Positions 11,301 through 20,898 of a stretch of 41,636 bases of DNA are shown piece after piece (the stretch's first letter is position 1; every line of letters begins with the position of its first letter). The position numbers were made by a program, and so were the translations under genes. The notes under the pieces are model-generated. The model did not search any database and was not told the origin of the DNA. It saw only the letters and a program-made list of their open reading frames with translations. This DNA is from a virus: positions 1-41,636 of the IMG/VR virus record IMGVR_UViG_3300020395_000030. The stretch is one strand, 5' to 3'.

Positions 11301-12563
11301 TGCAGATAGTTGAATTATATTATTAGCAGAAGCAGTTACAGTTAATCCTGTTCCTAATACACCATTACCAGCAGTTTGTGTAACTGTATCACCAACAAAT
11401 ATAATACTAGAATCAGCAACCTCAAATTCAGTTAATTGTCCAACAGATAAGAAATCTAAGGTTGCAGCACCAGCAACTGTTGGAGTTGCTGATAATGTAA
11501 TTTGAGTTGCATTGTCTACAGACGCAACAGTTGTTTCAGCAGCAAGTTGTCCAGTATCACCAGCTTGTTGTGAAACTTGCATACCTGCAGTTATACCTGC
11601 AGTGCTACTAAGTGTAACTTGATTTGCAAGAGCTAATGTAGCTGCTAAACCAGTTACAGAACCTCTAAGAGTTGTAGTTATACCTGTTTGTGTTTGTGGA
11701 AGTGTTAAAACATCTCCAGCTTGAAATCCATTACCATACTGAGTTAATGCTATATTTGTTATAATACCTGGATCTGAATTTAAAGTCCATGAGAATCCAG
11801 CACCAGAACCAACTCCGTCAAAGTTAGCATTAGCACTTAAAACATCACCGTTTATATAACCACTACCTTCATCAGTAAATACAACCTCAATAATAACACC
11901 ATTAGCATCGGTAATAATATCTGCTATAGCACCAGATCCACTACCACTAACAGTAGTCAACGATACATTAGGAAAAGTTTGAGAAACTACGTAACCACCT
12001 CCTCCAACAAGAGTACCATTAGATAAACCATTAACATCAAAACCTATATCTGCTGCAGTACCATTACCACCTTGTAACCTAATCTGAGTAAATGTTCCTG
12101 GATTATATCCAGAACCAAGATTAGTTATTGTATAATTGTATGGAGTAACAGCTATGGCAGCTTCAGCACTTCTACCAGAACCTCCTGTAATAGGAATACT
12201 AGTATAATCACCTGGTTCGTATCCAGAACCTGGATTTAATATTGATATACCAGCAGTTTGAAGTCTATTTTGAGTTAATTGAAAATCTTGAAGAACTTCT
12301 ACTTTAAGATTGGAAAGATTTTGTACTCTTTTTCCAGAGCTAACAAAACCAAGTATGCCAGATGATGGTCTATAAAGACCTAAAAGATTGTCATTATCAA
12401 AAGCAAGAGATGGAGCTTGGATAGTTCCATCACCTAATTTTAAATTTCCTGTTGATAAATCGGATCCACCTTCAGTAATACTGAAGATTTGTTGACCTAT
12501 CTGATTAATTTTGACCCTTTGTGACTCAAAGGTGTCGGTTCTTTGTACTGCTACTGCTGGCAT
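8328..12563 (-). CDS. Tail-fibre-like structural protein, 1411 aa
   Basis: A large beta-rich virion protein. The N-terminal segment has a KINQIGQQIF...GDGTIQAPS pattern. It is followed by GxGY-type motifs near residues 116, 152, 235, 276 and 466. Three copies of a VTLS..GI..GM.V strand module (sometimes ending ATLDF, ATLSF or TTLSF) lie between about 310 and 680. From about 820 come short hexapeptide-like strands (NISADSITSVSPNLALNATNI). Two copies of an IPVGT...GAIRFN...YEGY...W.SLGGV module are at about 894-985 and 1111-1199, a motif common in phage fibre and appendage proteins. The start overlaps the preceding 76-codon gene by 38 nt, and a NATAAATA box lies 55 nt upstream. The fibre assignment is by composition and context; a gp10-like position in the baseplate order is possible but unproven. 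Confidence 0.85.
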   Translation of the reverse strand: MPAVAVQRTDTFESQRVKINQIGQQIFSITEGGSDLSTGNLKLGDGTIQAPSLAFDNDNLLGLYRPSSGILGFVSSGKRVQNLSNLKVEVLQDFQLTQNRLQTAGISILNPGSGYEPGDYTSIPITGGSGRSAEAAIAVTPYNYTITNLGSGYNPGTFTQIRLQGGNGTAADIGFDVNGLSNGTLVGGGGYVVSQTFPNVSLTTVSGSGSGAIADIITDANGVIIEVVFTDEGSGYINGDVLSANANFDGVGSGAGFSWTLNSDPGIITNIALTQYGNGFQAGDVLTLPQTQTGITTTLRGSVTGLAATLALANQVTLSSTAGITAGMQVSQQAGDTGQLAAETTVASVDNATQITLSATPTVAGAATLDFLSVGQLTEFEVADSSIIFVGDTVTQTAGNGVLGTGLTVTASANNIIQLSAAPTTAGSATLSFTPAFGDPADDFQLTIGNLGVIDSVQISEGGTGYEEGNTLSVDPEDLVQPIQYSVIKKTLFEVTFTTTVPSSWGAEGDTIQTVPEGGAAIIFDIVKVETTGSNIDKIILDSAQGSLAVGDILENAATTQIEVATVGSPFDRFFINTGSTLDMTPDLTLYAGSTYEFDVSDPSMLTETFAFTQYRDGKYSPSLVENLSATLDVASNQVSVTNATGILVGMVITATGGTGTLVTGTTVTNVVGNTITLSRNPLASGSTTLSFAGVEYNTGVTRTANALTIKVSADTPSLYYYSRENVDLGGPDNQEATITIDLNNPVTFGSGLSISVVLIDTFAGITGNILTGAFTAVGVTATDGLFDNMSVQSVLTANNIASTNISADSITSVSPNLALNATNINLNLSGTVDVGPGKFSIDGSNGNVIAAGIIKSSDSLNINDKLTITNAVIASGASTDIELTPSVGQDVKINSTKSLIIPVGTDLERPASPVAGAIRFNSSTSQYEGYASSTSSWSSLGGVRDLDGNTYILAEETVGANDNTLYFYNDAQNTIRITPFHQEFVNVKKVRSVNVTAPAYTNWNPNSPVATDDYVKYLNNLFLVVAGGQTGTDANPPTDTTGSDFTNGTATLRYSTTAVAPLTFEEIEEFRIAPLGGTDLSINGDLRLKDNIITTDVNDLSLSPLPGKKVVCDIKTTLVVPVGTTAERGSPSQGSVRFNTTDSLFEGYDGVNWGSLGGVKDVDQNTYIIPETSPGANENILYFYNDGNNTLRLTTTQLEFDTVDTIVSTTSDELEITASLMTFDAAATTLDNTLADTTFLHSAKQYFDLGLSSGLYVEPVLRLDNQGDVYFNTTFGTGAYNGVKVFDGELKEFELADTKIATDKFNLVKGTNNVGTSVIYNNTSAVGAKTIVCAENPTTGDSEFIEFGLLDDGTDVWHTEYGNVRTGQQLIVPTFDISGTNDVRITITLGDAVGVTQTVKVTITNNITKK
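8965..9230 (-). repeat. IPVGT/SLGGV fibre module, copy 2
   Basis: Residues about 1111-1199 of the 1411-residue protein: LVVPVGTTAERGSP, then SVRFNTTDSLFEGYDG, WGSLGGVKDVDQNTY and a strand ending NTLRLT. It closely repeats copy 1 (9605-9880) in order and spacing. The duplication is visible at the protein level and has diverged at the DNA level. Confidence 0.8.
9605..9880 (-). repeat. IPVGT/SLGGV fibre module, copy 1
   Basis: Residues about 894-985 of the 1411-residue protein: LIIPVGTDLERPASP, GAIRFNSSTSQYEGY, WSSLGGVRDLDGNTY, then GANDNTLYFYND. It pairs with copy 2 at 8965-9230. Modules of this kind are widespread in phage appendage proteins and probably form a small beta domain in a trimeric fibre. 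Confidence 0.8.
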
Positions 12564-12756
12564 TTTTGATTAACTCTCTAAGCAAGGACTTGATTTCAGA
12601 GACTTCAGTCTTCAACATATTTATGTCTTCCAATGCGGAACCTAGGTGCTTAGACTTACGTCTTGCCTGTATAGCAGAATCATCCAAATTGATGATAGCA
12701 CCTGTCTTTTGGTCTCTTACAAGACCATCATGTCCTTCTACTTTCAAATAACCCAT
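12526..12756 (-). CDS. Small coiled-coil protein between two tail genes
   Basis: A 76-residue protein starting MGYLKVEGHDGLVRD, with a basic centre (ARRKSKHLG) and a heptad-like amphipathic helix at about 44-65 (LEDINMLKTEVSEIKSLLREL), ending in a Ser-rich tail. The start follows the 2698-residue gene by 8 nt. The last 38 nt overlap the first codons of the 1411-residue gene in another frame, and a late-promoter box is embedded in its codons (12618-12625). The coiled coil suggests oligomerisation. It may be a small structural component or a chaperone for the fibre encoded next. The family is not recognised with certainty. Confidence 0.75.
   Translation of the reverse strand: MGYLKVEGHDGLVRDQKTGAIINLDDSAIQARRKSKHLGSALEDINMLKTEVSEIKSLLRELIKNASSSSTKNRHL
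12618..12625 (-). promoter_or_regulatory. T4-type late promoter box CATAAATA inside the 76-codon gene
   Basis: The minus strand reads CATAAATA, a full match to NATAAATA. It lies within the codons for Asp-Ile-Asn-Met of the 76-residue gene and ends 55 nt before the ATG of the 1411-residue fibre-like gene. It would allow that gene to be transcribed separately from its upstream neighbour. Confidence 0.5.
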
Positions 12757-12764
12757 GTGCGGAC

Positions 12765-15700
12765 CTAGAAAGATGCTACAGATCTGATATCCTGAACTTT
12801 AGGAACGAATGCGGGATCTACACTAGTCATTACAACTTTAATAGCAAATGAACTGAATTCTTCTAGATCAGAAACACTATATTTAAGATCTTGATATGCA
12901 GATTGTTTCTCTACAACACTAGAAATACTATTTTCACTAGTTGCTAATTCTAGAACATCTGGCAATCCAGTTTCATTAAAGAATGTCCAATCTAAATCTT
13001 CAAAGTTTTCTTGACTAGATGCTTTCTTTAACTTATAAAGAACCTGTATATCTGCTACATCTTTAACAGTTGCTGTAAGATGAACATCTATAGATGTTGC
13101 AGGATTATTAATTACAATTTCCTTAGTTACATACTTAGCAATAGAAGAACCATTTTTAGATCTATCTTCTCTTACAAAATCAATACCATTTGTATAAGAT
13201 AATTTACCAACTTCTAAGTAACTAGCTTCTTCATCTGGTTGATTTGGATATTTAATAAAGTCACCTACACGGAAGATATCAACAATTTGATCACCAGTAA
13301 CTGCATTTCTATTGTATAGTACATTTGTATTAATGGCATCTGTATAGTTATCATTAATAGGTTTAGTATCAGCTCTTAAAGTTAGTTCTTGAGTCTGACT
13401 ATTCCATATAGTTGTCTTACCAGTTATAACATTATCATAGGTTTCAAGTATAATACTTGGATTACGTGCTACTACAGTAGAAGCATCATCAATTTGTGCA
13501 AAGACCTGTATTGGATTAGAATCAACTGTAACAGCATCTAACTGTGTTTGATTACCTAAATCAACTGTTTCTCCTTTTTGGAAGAATTGAGTAGTCTTAA
13601 CTCTTACATAAACAACACTACCATTAACTCTAGCAATTGTTCCTGTAGTCTTAGATGTTTTTCCTATTATAGTTTGATCAGCTTGTATTTCAGTTCCACC
13701 ATTACCAGCAAGATTGAATTGATACACAGGATAGAATTCAATAACTTGATCTCTTCTACCAAACCTATCTTCATTACCATGTGCTTTTTCTATTCTATTA
13801 GTAACTGTCTTAACAGTTGCACTTGAAAGATCAATAATTGGACTCAAATGAGACGCAGTAGATGAGATAGACATCTTATACATTAATGAACCAGAAAGAG
13901 TATTAAGGGTTTCATTAATATCAGAAGCAACTATCTTCTGATTTGTAAAGTAATGTGGTTCATTCAAGAATGTTTTTTCGTATTCAGTTTGTGAATATGA
14001 AGTGTAATTTAATGTTGAAGAATCAACAGGAACTACATTTGTAGTTTTAACACTGGTATCTAATGTTGTTCCAGTAAATGTTAGATAATGTATTTGAGGA
14101 TATAAAGTCTCAAATTTTCTATTGTGACTTGCATATACCATACTTCCACCACCAACAGAGTTTCCAGCTGCAGCAGATGGAGAAGTAACATTATAACTAT
14201 CAACACCAGAATTACTTACTTGGAATAGGTTACTGTTAATAGTAGATGCAGTAATACCACCTGTTGCTGTAGCAGTTCTATAGAATACATAAGATTTTCC
14301 ACTATCTTCAAATCCATGATCTCTGTGATTAACTTTTAATATTGCATTATTATTTTTAAATAATAATGAGTTTGAAGCAGAAGAAGAACTTGCATTAGTT
14401 TCTATTGGATTTACATCTAAAAGTTCATAACCAACACTTTCATTCTTAAGAACTAATTCAGCTGGTCTAGTAATATCAAATTCTGCACGATATAATTTAA
14501 ACTTAAGATCTTCAAAATTATCTTCAGTCCAACTTTCGGTATTCTGGGAACGGTATACCGAACCTAGAGATGGTTGAGTGGTGATGACCGTACTTGTAGC
14601 AATATCAACTTCAGATAATCTAGAAACCCATAATTGATAATCAGTAGAATCTGTCTCTACAACAAGAGCATATTCAGTATCATTTTGTAGATATACTGGA
14701 TAATCAAAACCGAAATGTGATGGTGTAGTAGAGTTTGTAACTTCACCTGCATCGGTTGCTACACCCATTCTAACAGCAGGGGTATCTATTTCTATATAAG
14801 TTTGAATTTCACACCCTCCAGCACCATTACCAACGCCTTTAACAACAACTGATGGTGCTTCTGTATATCCAATACCATTCAAAGATATCTCAGCATTATA
14901 AATTTTTCCACCAGATACTTCTATAGAAGCTGTTGCAGTGGATCCACCTGGAAGTTGAGGACTTTCAATAGTTAAAATAGCACTGTCATAATTTTGTCCT
15001 GTATTGGTTACTTTAATATCAGAAACCTTACCACTATCTTTTGCTATTGATAGAGCAAGATCTGTTCCATTTAATGCATTATTTGTGGTTATAGAAGGAA
15101 CACTTAAATCTTCATTAGCTTTAAATGATCTTCCATTATGATTACTTAATACAATTGTATATACTTGCTCATTAGTAAGACTATACTTACCAGATGCAGT
15201 AGCAACTAACTCTACATTGTTCTTATCAAATATTTTAAGTATAGGTCCAGAAGCAGCAGATGAAGTACCAGTTACATTTTCATTTTTATATACTGATAAA
15301 TTACCACTAGCAAAGCATCTAAGGAAAGTATTTGGTGATAATACTTTTTCACTACCAGGAACTATGTTCTTACCTGGTTTCTCAGAATCTACATTAGTAA
15401 TATATGTCTTAACTGGAATATTAGTGCTCTTCTTATTAAAGTAAAGATCTACACCAGTTACAAAACATCCACCATCTAAGTTTTCTATCTTAAATGTTTG
15501 TGCAAGAGGATTAGGTCTTACAGGATTATCAGTATTACTTTCAATTAATTGGACACCTTCATTTGATTTGAAGTAAGATGGTTTTGTAGATACAATGCTT
15601 CCTGGATTTTCTGGAAGAAGACCAGTAGCATAATATTTAACTTCTGTATAACTATCAACTAATTCCTTACTTTCGTTAGTTTCACTTGATGTAAATCTAA

Positions 15701-18700
15701 ATGTTAATATTCCAGATGTTACAGAAACTTCTTCTGCACTGGTATCATATCCAATTGTATTAACATCACCAGTCCATGTAGTATTTTCAAGTGGTGGATG
15801 ACCAGCTGGTAGTATAATAATACCACTAGCATTACCATATTCATCAGTAACTACTTCACCATTAAATGCTGAAGGTGAATTACCAGCAATTCCAGTAAAT
15901 CTAAGATCTGGATTAATCCAACGACCAACATTTCTACCTTCTAGGAATGTGTAAATTTTAGTATTAGGTTTCATTCTCCTAATAACAAATTTTACAGGAA
16001 CACTTCTAGCAAAGAATGAAAGTGATGTAGAAACTAAACTATCTCCAATACTCTTAGTTTTAATACCTTTACCTATTTCATTATTTTGTGGACTAATGTT
16101 AGAAGAACTGCTTACAGAAGCACTAGCAACAGAAGTTGTAGCTTCTTGTGTGTTTATTAATCCAAGAGAATTGATTGTTGTAAATGATGTAGAAGTTCCA
16201 ACCCAGTTAACTACAAAAGAATTATAGAGACTTGAGAAACTTTCTTTTACATTATCCTTTGCTAAGAAAATACTAAACAGATCAGTATTTGTATCAACAA
16301 CTAATGGTTCTTCATTTTGATCATACCAATGATCAACAGAAGGAGATATTTCACCATCTCCAACATACTGAAGAACAACAAATGGATTTGGATTTAGTGT
16401 CTTAGATGCAAAGTCATTTCCAAGTAAAGATAGATGTGAATATGGAAGAGTTACCATATCACCAGACCTCTTATAACCAGAAACTGATCTCTGATCATTT
16501 CTAACATTAACTTCAGATAAAGATATAGAATCTTCTTTTGATTGAGGGCGTAATACAGACTGTTGACTATCAATAGCACATCTATAATCTAAAGAAGAAA
16601 GATTACCAATTTTATGTGCTTCAAAATTATCTACAAAGAATCCTGATTTGAATCTATCTAATCCAATTTCATCCTTAACCTGCATGTTAAGAGCTTGCTG
16701 TTCTAGGATGCTAAGAGTTGTATAGTATTCAAGACGTTCAATACGTTTTTCTAACTTACCAATATCCTTCATCGTATAACGACGATTGTCAACTGGTGTT
16801 ATCCGTACATCTTTACTTGTCTTTGTAAATGCTGGAACATATGCAAAGAAAAGTGCTACAGCATCATCAATAGGATCTGGTTTTGATGGATTGAGTGAAG
16901 AATTACCTTCTTTAACTACAAAGTTTCCTTTCTTATCTAAGAATATTCCATCAATACGATCTAAGTATTGAGACTGACTGAATGAGAATGTATATTCTAG
17001 ATTAGTATCTGGAGCTGGAGTGCTAGAAACTACTGCACCTGCACCAGCGAATGATCCAGTGGTAACTTCTAAAGTAGACTTATCTAAGAAACCTGGAATA
17101 ATAGCATCACTATCAACCTTAGGTCTGAAATCAATTACATTCTTAAGTTCTAAATTACCATGAACTGAAGAATTAAATGTTGGAATCTCATCTTCTGGTA
17201 CACCTGCATCATGCAAGTAACTATCAATAGTAATAAAATCTCCTTGTGATTGCTCAAAATAATCAAAAGCAATAAGTAATTGACCAGCAGCAGGTTCAAA
17301 ACCTGGTTTTAGAACAATACGAGACACATCATAAATTGTATCTCTTTGTCCATTATCAAAAGTATAGTTATTAGTAACGTCAGTTCCTGAAATTAGATTA
17401 CCAGCTGTATCTACAGTTGGTGGTTGACTTGCAGTACCCTCGTAAATATATCTAAGTTTATATGCATCAGAATAAGATAGAGTTTCTACAACCTCGGTAT
17501 CGTAATCACCTCCTCTAAATGGAACTACACGATCACCAGCAGATGATATAACAATTCTCTTATTTTTAATTGCAGTTTTTAATCTTGGTTTTGCATTTTC
17601 AACTTCAAGAGTTGCAGTCAACTTAAGTTTAGGGAATGTACCATTAGATGGAACTGTTCCAAAGTAATTTGATGGTAACTGTAAACTAATACTACCAGAT
17701 GTAAGACCACTTGCAGTATCAGTAGAAGATGTAATTTCTACTGCATTATTATCAACATAAACAATATCACCTTTTACAATATCAGGAGCATCACCTGGAT
17801 CAAGTACAGTAACTATGAAATTACTTTCAGTGAATGCTGCAAACCTTTGTGTACCAAATGGTAATTGAGCAGCAAAGGTAACCATACCACCACCAGAGGA
17901 AGCAGTAGTTACGAAATCTCTACGGAAGTAATATTTAATCTTAGTATCATCTCCACCAGCAGAAACTTTTGATATCTGCCTACTTCCTGTTGGATAGATA
18001 AGACTTCCAGAATTTGTATTCTGTAGTTTTGGACGTAAACGAACAATGCTTGTATTAGTTACATCTCCTGGTAATGCTGTATCAAAGTAAATTCTACTCT
18101 TAGAAGATCCTTCTTGCTTAGTAGCATATTGTACAATAGCACGAACTAAATTATTTGATTCATCAGAGAATTGAATTAAATCTCCTTGTTGTACTAAAAT
18201 AGAAGCATCAGCACTGAAACTAGTAGACTCAATAAAGCTAGATCCTTGTGAACCAAAGAATGTATAATTTGTTACACTTTTGATTTCTGAAAATACTTGA
18301 CTATCTACAACAACATCTGCAGAGAAGTTATTTGCATTTCCAGATCCATAAGCACAACCAATAGACTTAACATTCTGTGGTGTGTATGTAGTTACACTAT
18401 TACTAAACAATACAGGAACTACAGCAGATGCAGCACTTGGAGTTGCAGCACCATCAGGTTGTTTTACTGTTATAGCTGGAGGTTGTGCATATTTTATATC
18501 TACTGCTCGTCTGTTAACAACGGATGCAGCATATATTTTACCATCAGTAGTCTTTTTAAGTTCAATCTTAGAAGCATCAAAATCAGTTCCATTGATTAAC
18601 AACGATACTCCATCTGCATATCCTAATCCTCTATTTTGAACAACAAAATGAGATATAGTATTATCAGTAGCAATTCTTACTGTGTTTCCATCTTCATCCC

Positions 18701-20861
18701 TAAGAGTCTCTCCAGATTGAAACTTACCAGAAAGAGTTTTAACAAATAATATTTGATTTGTAGAATATAAACCACTAGCAGATCCTTCAACAACACCATA
18801 TGCATTACTATTGATTCCAGTTACATACATACCTTCATCAAAAGGATTAGTTCCACTTGGAACAGATTCTAAAATAATTCTAGTAAAGAACTGTGGATCA
18901 AAATAAGAGAATCCAAATGTAGTATTGTATGCAGCAGTACCTTGTCCTAAACGACCCTTAGAAAGAACTATATCTGAATCTGAATTAAAACCAGATCCTC
19001 TTTCCTGTAAGTAGAAATTACTTGGTTTTGCTTTACCTATTATAGGTGTAATTGTACTTTGATAATCTACAATATGTCCGAAAGCTTCTGCCTCTGTTTG
19101 TGCATCAGACTCTGTGAGATAAATTCTTCTAAAGAATTCAGGATCAGTTGAATCATATTCAAGAAGTAGTAGTTCTAATTCATTTTTAGGACCAAATACT
19201 GTAAGTTCTAAGAATTGAACAGATTCAGATGCATTAATGAGTGGTTTATTAATAGTTGCAAATGAAAGAGTCTTAAATGATCCAATAGCAGTTACTGAAC
19301 CTTGATCACTTCTAGTCTTAATATAATAAAGAGTTCCAAACTGACTTTGGAATGTTGCATCTGTTACAGAACCAATAAGAGTTACTGGATTTGTGATCTG
19401 TAAAGTAATAGTTTTTATACCATGGTCAACACTAAAGTTAGTACCTCTTCTATCAACAGTTTGTCTATGATCTGCTGGATTTTCAGTATTATTCAATCCA
19501 ACAGTACCATCATTAAATGTACTGTATAAAAATACATCAGGATATGCAGTAAGATCAGATCCTTCTTTGTTTAAAGGAACACTACCATAAACGTTAGTAA
19601 CGTTAAAAGTTGGTAAACCTTTACTCTTTAAATTTACATTTTCAGTAGAAAGACTTTCTCTTGCTTTATTAATCTCAAGATACTTAGTTTCTTTATTAAC
19701 AATTTCATAACCTTTGATATATGCTTTACCTGGTCCTATACTAGCAACCATCTTTCTGGCAGCTTCAGCAGCAGTATATCCATTGTAAAGATCAAATATG
19801 TCAGCACCATAAAGACCTCTATTACCATCTTTTTGTGCCCACTCTCTTACATCAACATCAAAATTATCTACAACATAATCTCCAGACTCATCAAATGTTC
19901 TACGAGCAAGAGTTTGTTCTAATACACTAAAATCTGTAGATTCAATCTTTCTTTGAATAACTCCTCTTGAAACTGTTAGGAGTTGAATAAAATTCTTATC
20001 TGTAATTGCATTAAGAGCAAATTCTTTTAACTCAAGAGATATCTTAAGTCTATGAGCTCCAGGTGCTGTATAGTTTGCAGAACCAATAGAATTATCATAT
20101 AAGGTTGGTTCTTCTTCAGGAGTTACAATCTCCTCTTTAATAGTAAATCCAACTTTTGCAGATGGTTTATCATAATACTCATCAATAACAAGTAATGCTT
20201 CATCATTACGAACAAAATATCCATTAACAAAGTAAATACCTTCTTCTACTTTAACAGCAGAACCATAACCCATTGCAGAACTTTCAAGAGAAGTAGTTTC
20301 TCCAGTATCAGGGTTAGTTACTTGAATACTCGTAGGAAGTACACTACCGTCTGTACCTACCACGAGTAAAGGAGTATTGACACCATCAACAACTTCTAGA
20401 GTCTCACCTTGTCTAAAAGTTGGTTCTGTGTTTGAATTACCACTATTAATATAACTAACAAATAGTGTATCAGCAGAACTTTCTGTTGCTAATTTTGTAG
20501 ATAATACTGTAGCAAGAACACCAGAAGTTAAACCTTTCAACTGCTGACCAACTAGCTGAGAAATGTCGTACTTCTTATAAACGATATCAGTTCCATCACT
20601 TACCGCTACTTCTGAAACAGAAGATAGTTTGACGTAATCTAATTTCGTATTTAATCCTACTTCACCAGGTATGACAAGTTCACCTTGTTTAAAGGCATAC
20701 TTACCAAAACTTTCTACTTGGTTCTGTAGAATAGATTGTAATTGTGTTAACTCTCTTGTTTGAATAGAGTATCCTGGACGAAACAGAATTTTATAAAAAT
20801 TCTTATTCGCATCAAAATCCTCGTAATAAGGGCTTACATTCAGGTTGGTCTTCTGAGGCAT
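12765..20861 (-). CDS. DUF4815-type giant tail structural protein, 2698 aa
   Basis: The N-terminus (NVSPYYEDFDANKNFYKILFRPGYSIQ, then RELTQLQSILQNQV) and an internal block near residues 1360-1440 (KDIGKLEKRIERLEYYTTLS, then GLDRFKSGFFVDNF) match the DUF4815 pattern I recall from cyanophage and other phage tail proteins. GxGY-type beta motifs occur near residues 745, 1957 and 1997. The C-terminus ends in a hydrophobic/beta segment with FSSFAIKVVMTS and a final VPKVQDIRSVASF. The start at 20861 has GGAG five bases upstream. The gene follows gp8 where T4 carries gp9 to gp12, so it is most likely a baseplate-periphery or fibre-attachment protein. It is much longer than any T4 baseplate protein. 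The family call is good; the precise T4 equivalent is unknown. Confidence 0.88.
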   Translation of the reverse strand: MPQKTNLNVSPYYEDFDANKNFYKILFRPGYSIQTRELTQLQSILQNQVESFGKYAFKQGELVIPGEVGLNTKLDYVKLSSVSEVAVSDGTDIVYKKYDISQLVGQQLKGLTSGVLATVLSTKLATESSADTLFVSYINSGNSNTEPTFRQGETLEVVDGVNTPLLVVGTDGSVLPTSIQVTNPDTGETTSLESSAMGYGSAVKVEEGIYFVNGYFVRNDEALLVIDEYYDKPSAKVGFTIKEEIVTPEEEPTLYDNSIGSANYTAPGAHRLKISLELKEFALNAITDKNFIQLLTVSRGVIQRKIESTDFSVLEQTLARRTFDESGDYVVDNFDVDVREWAQKDGNRGLYGADIFDLYNGYTAAEAARKMVASIGPGKAYIKGYEIVNKETKYLEINKARESLSTENVNLKSKGLPTFNVTNVYGSVPLNKEGSDLTAYPDVFLYSTFNDGTVGLNNTENPADHRQTVDRRGTNFSVDHGIKTITLQITNPVTLIGSVTDATFQSQFGTLYYIKTRSDQGSVTAIGSFKTLSFATINKPLINASESVQFLELTVFGPKNELELLLLEYDSTDPEFFRRIYLTESDAQTEAEAFGHIVDYQSTITPIIGKAKPSNFYLQERGSGFNSDSDIVLSKGRLGQGTAAYNTTFGFSYFDPQFFTRIILESVPSGTNPFDEGMYVTGINSNAYGVVEGSASGLYSTNQILFVKTLSGKFQSGETLRDEDGNTVRIATDNTISHFVVQNRGLGYADGVSLLINGTDFDASKIELKKTTDGKIYAASVVNRRAVDIKYAQPPAITVKQPDGAATPSAASAVVPVLFSNSVTTYTPQNVKSIGCAYGSGNANNFSADVVVDSQVFSEIKSVTNYTFFGSQGSSFIESTSFSADASILVQQGDLIQFSDESNNLVRAIVQYATKQEGSSKSRIYFDTALPGDVTNTSIVRLRPKLQNTNSGSLIYPTGSRQISKVSAGGDDTKIKYYFRRDFVTTASSGGGMVTFAAQLPFGTQRFAAFTESNFIVTVLDPGDAPDIVKGDIVYVDNNAVEITSSTDTASGLTSGSISLQLPSNYFGTVPSNGTFPKLKLTATLEVENAKPRLKTAIKNKRIVISSAGDRVVPFRGGDYDTEVVETLSYSDAYKLRYIYEGTASQPPTVDTAGNLISGTDVTNNYTFDNGQRDTIYDVSRIVLKPGFEPAAGQLLIAFDYFEQSQGDFITIDSYLHDAGVPEDEIPTFNSSVHGNLELKNVIDFRPKVDSDAIIPGFLDKSTLEVTTGSFAGAGAVVSSTPAPDTNLEYTFSFSQSQYLDRIDGIFLDKKGNFVVKEGNSSLNPSKPDPIDDAVALFFAYVPAFTKTSKDVRITPVDNRRYTMKDIGKLEKRIERLEYYTTLSILEQQALNMQVKDEIGLDRFKSGFFVDNFEAHKIGNLSSLDYRCAIDSQQSVLRPQSKEDSISLSEVNVRNDQRSVSGYKRSGDMVTLPYSHLSLLGNDFASKTLNPNPFVVLQYVGDGEISPSVDHWYDQNEEPLVVDTNTDLFSIFLAKDNVKESFSSLYNSFVVNWVGTSTSFTTINSLGLINTQEATTSVASASVSSSSNISPQNNEIGKGIKTKSIGDSLVSTSLSFFARSVPVKFVIRRMKPNTKIYTFLEGRNVGRWINPDLRFTGIAGNSPSAFNGEVVTDEYGNASGIIILPAGHPPLENTTWTGDVNTIGYDTSAEEVSVTSGILTFRFTSSETNESKELVDSYTEVKYYATGLLPENPGSIVSTKPSYFKSNEGVQLIESNTDNPVRPNPLAQTFKIENLDGGCFVTGVDLYFNKKSTNIPVKTYITNVDSEKPGKNIVPGSEKVLSPNTFLRCFASGNLSVYKNENVTGTSSAASGPILKIFDKNNVELVATASGKYSLTNEQVYTIVLSNHNGRSFKANEDLSVPSITTNNALNGTDLALSIAKDSGKVSDIKVTNTGQNYDSAILTIESPQLPGGSTATASIEVSGGKIYNAEISLNGIGYTEAPSVVVKGVGNGAGGCEIQTYIEIDTPAVRMGVATDAGEVTNSTTPSHFGFDYPVYLQNDTEYALVVETDSTDYQLWVSRLSEVDIATSTVITTQPSLGSVYRSQNTESWTEDNFEDLKFKLYRAEFDITRPAELVLKNESVGYELLDVNPIETNASSSSASNSLLFKNNNAILKVNHRDHGFEDSGKSYVFYRTATATGGITASTINSNLFQVSNSGVDSYNVTSPSAAAGNSVGGGSMVYASHNRKFETLYPQIHYLTFTGTTLDTSVKTTNVVPVDSSTLNYTSYSQTEYEKTFLNEPHYFTNQKIVASDINETLNTLSGSLMYKMSISSTASHLSPIIDLSSATVKTVTNRIEKAHGNEDRFGRRDQVIEFYPVYQFNLAGNGGTEIQADQTIIGKTSKTTGTIARVNGSVVYVRVKTTQFFQKGETVDLGNQTQLDAVTVDSNPIQVFAQIDDASTVVARNPSIILETYDNVITGKTTIWNSQTQELTLRADTKPINDNYTDAINTNVLYNRNAVTGDQIVDIFRVGDFIKYPNQPDEEASYLEVGKLSYTNGIDFVREDRSKNGSSIAKYVTKEIVINNPATSIDVHLTATVKDVADIQVLYKLKKASSQENFEDLDWTFFNETGLPDVLELATSENSISSVVEKQSAYQDLKYSVSDLEEFSSFAIKVVMTSVDPAFVPKVQDIRSVASF

Positions 20862-20898
20862 CTCTACTCCACCAGTTATACTAGTATTCTCTCAGGAG

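Noticed and set aside
12526-12563. Programmed frameshift joining the 76-residue coiled-coil protein to the 1411-residue protein
   Set aside because: The overlap has an A-run (ATCAAAAATG) but not a canonical slippery heptamer in the upstream frame. The downstream gene has its own ATG and a promoter box nearby, so reinitiation or separate expression is simpler.
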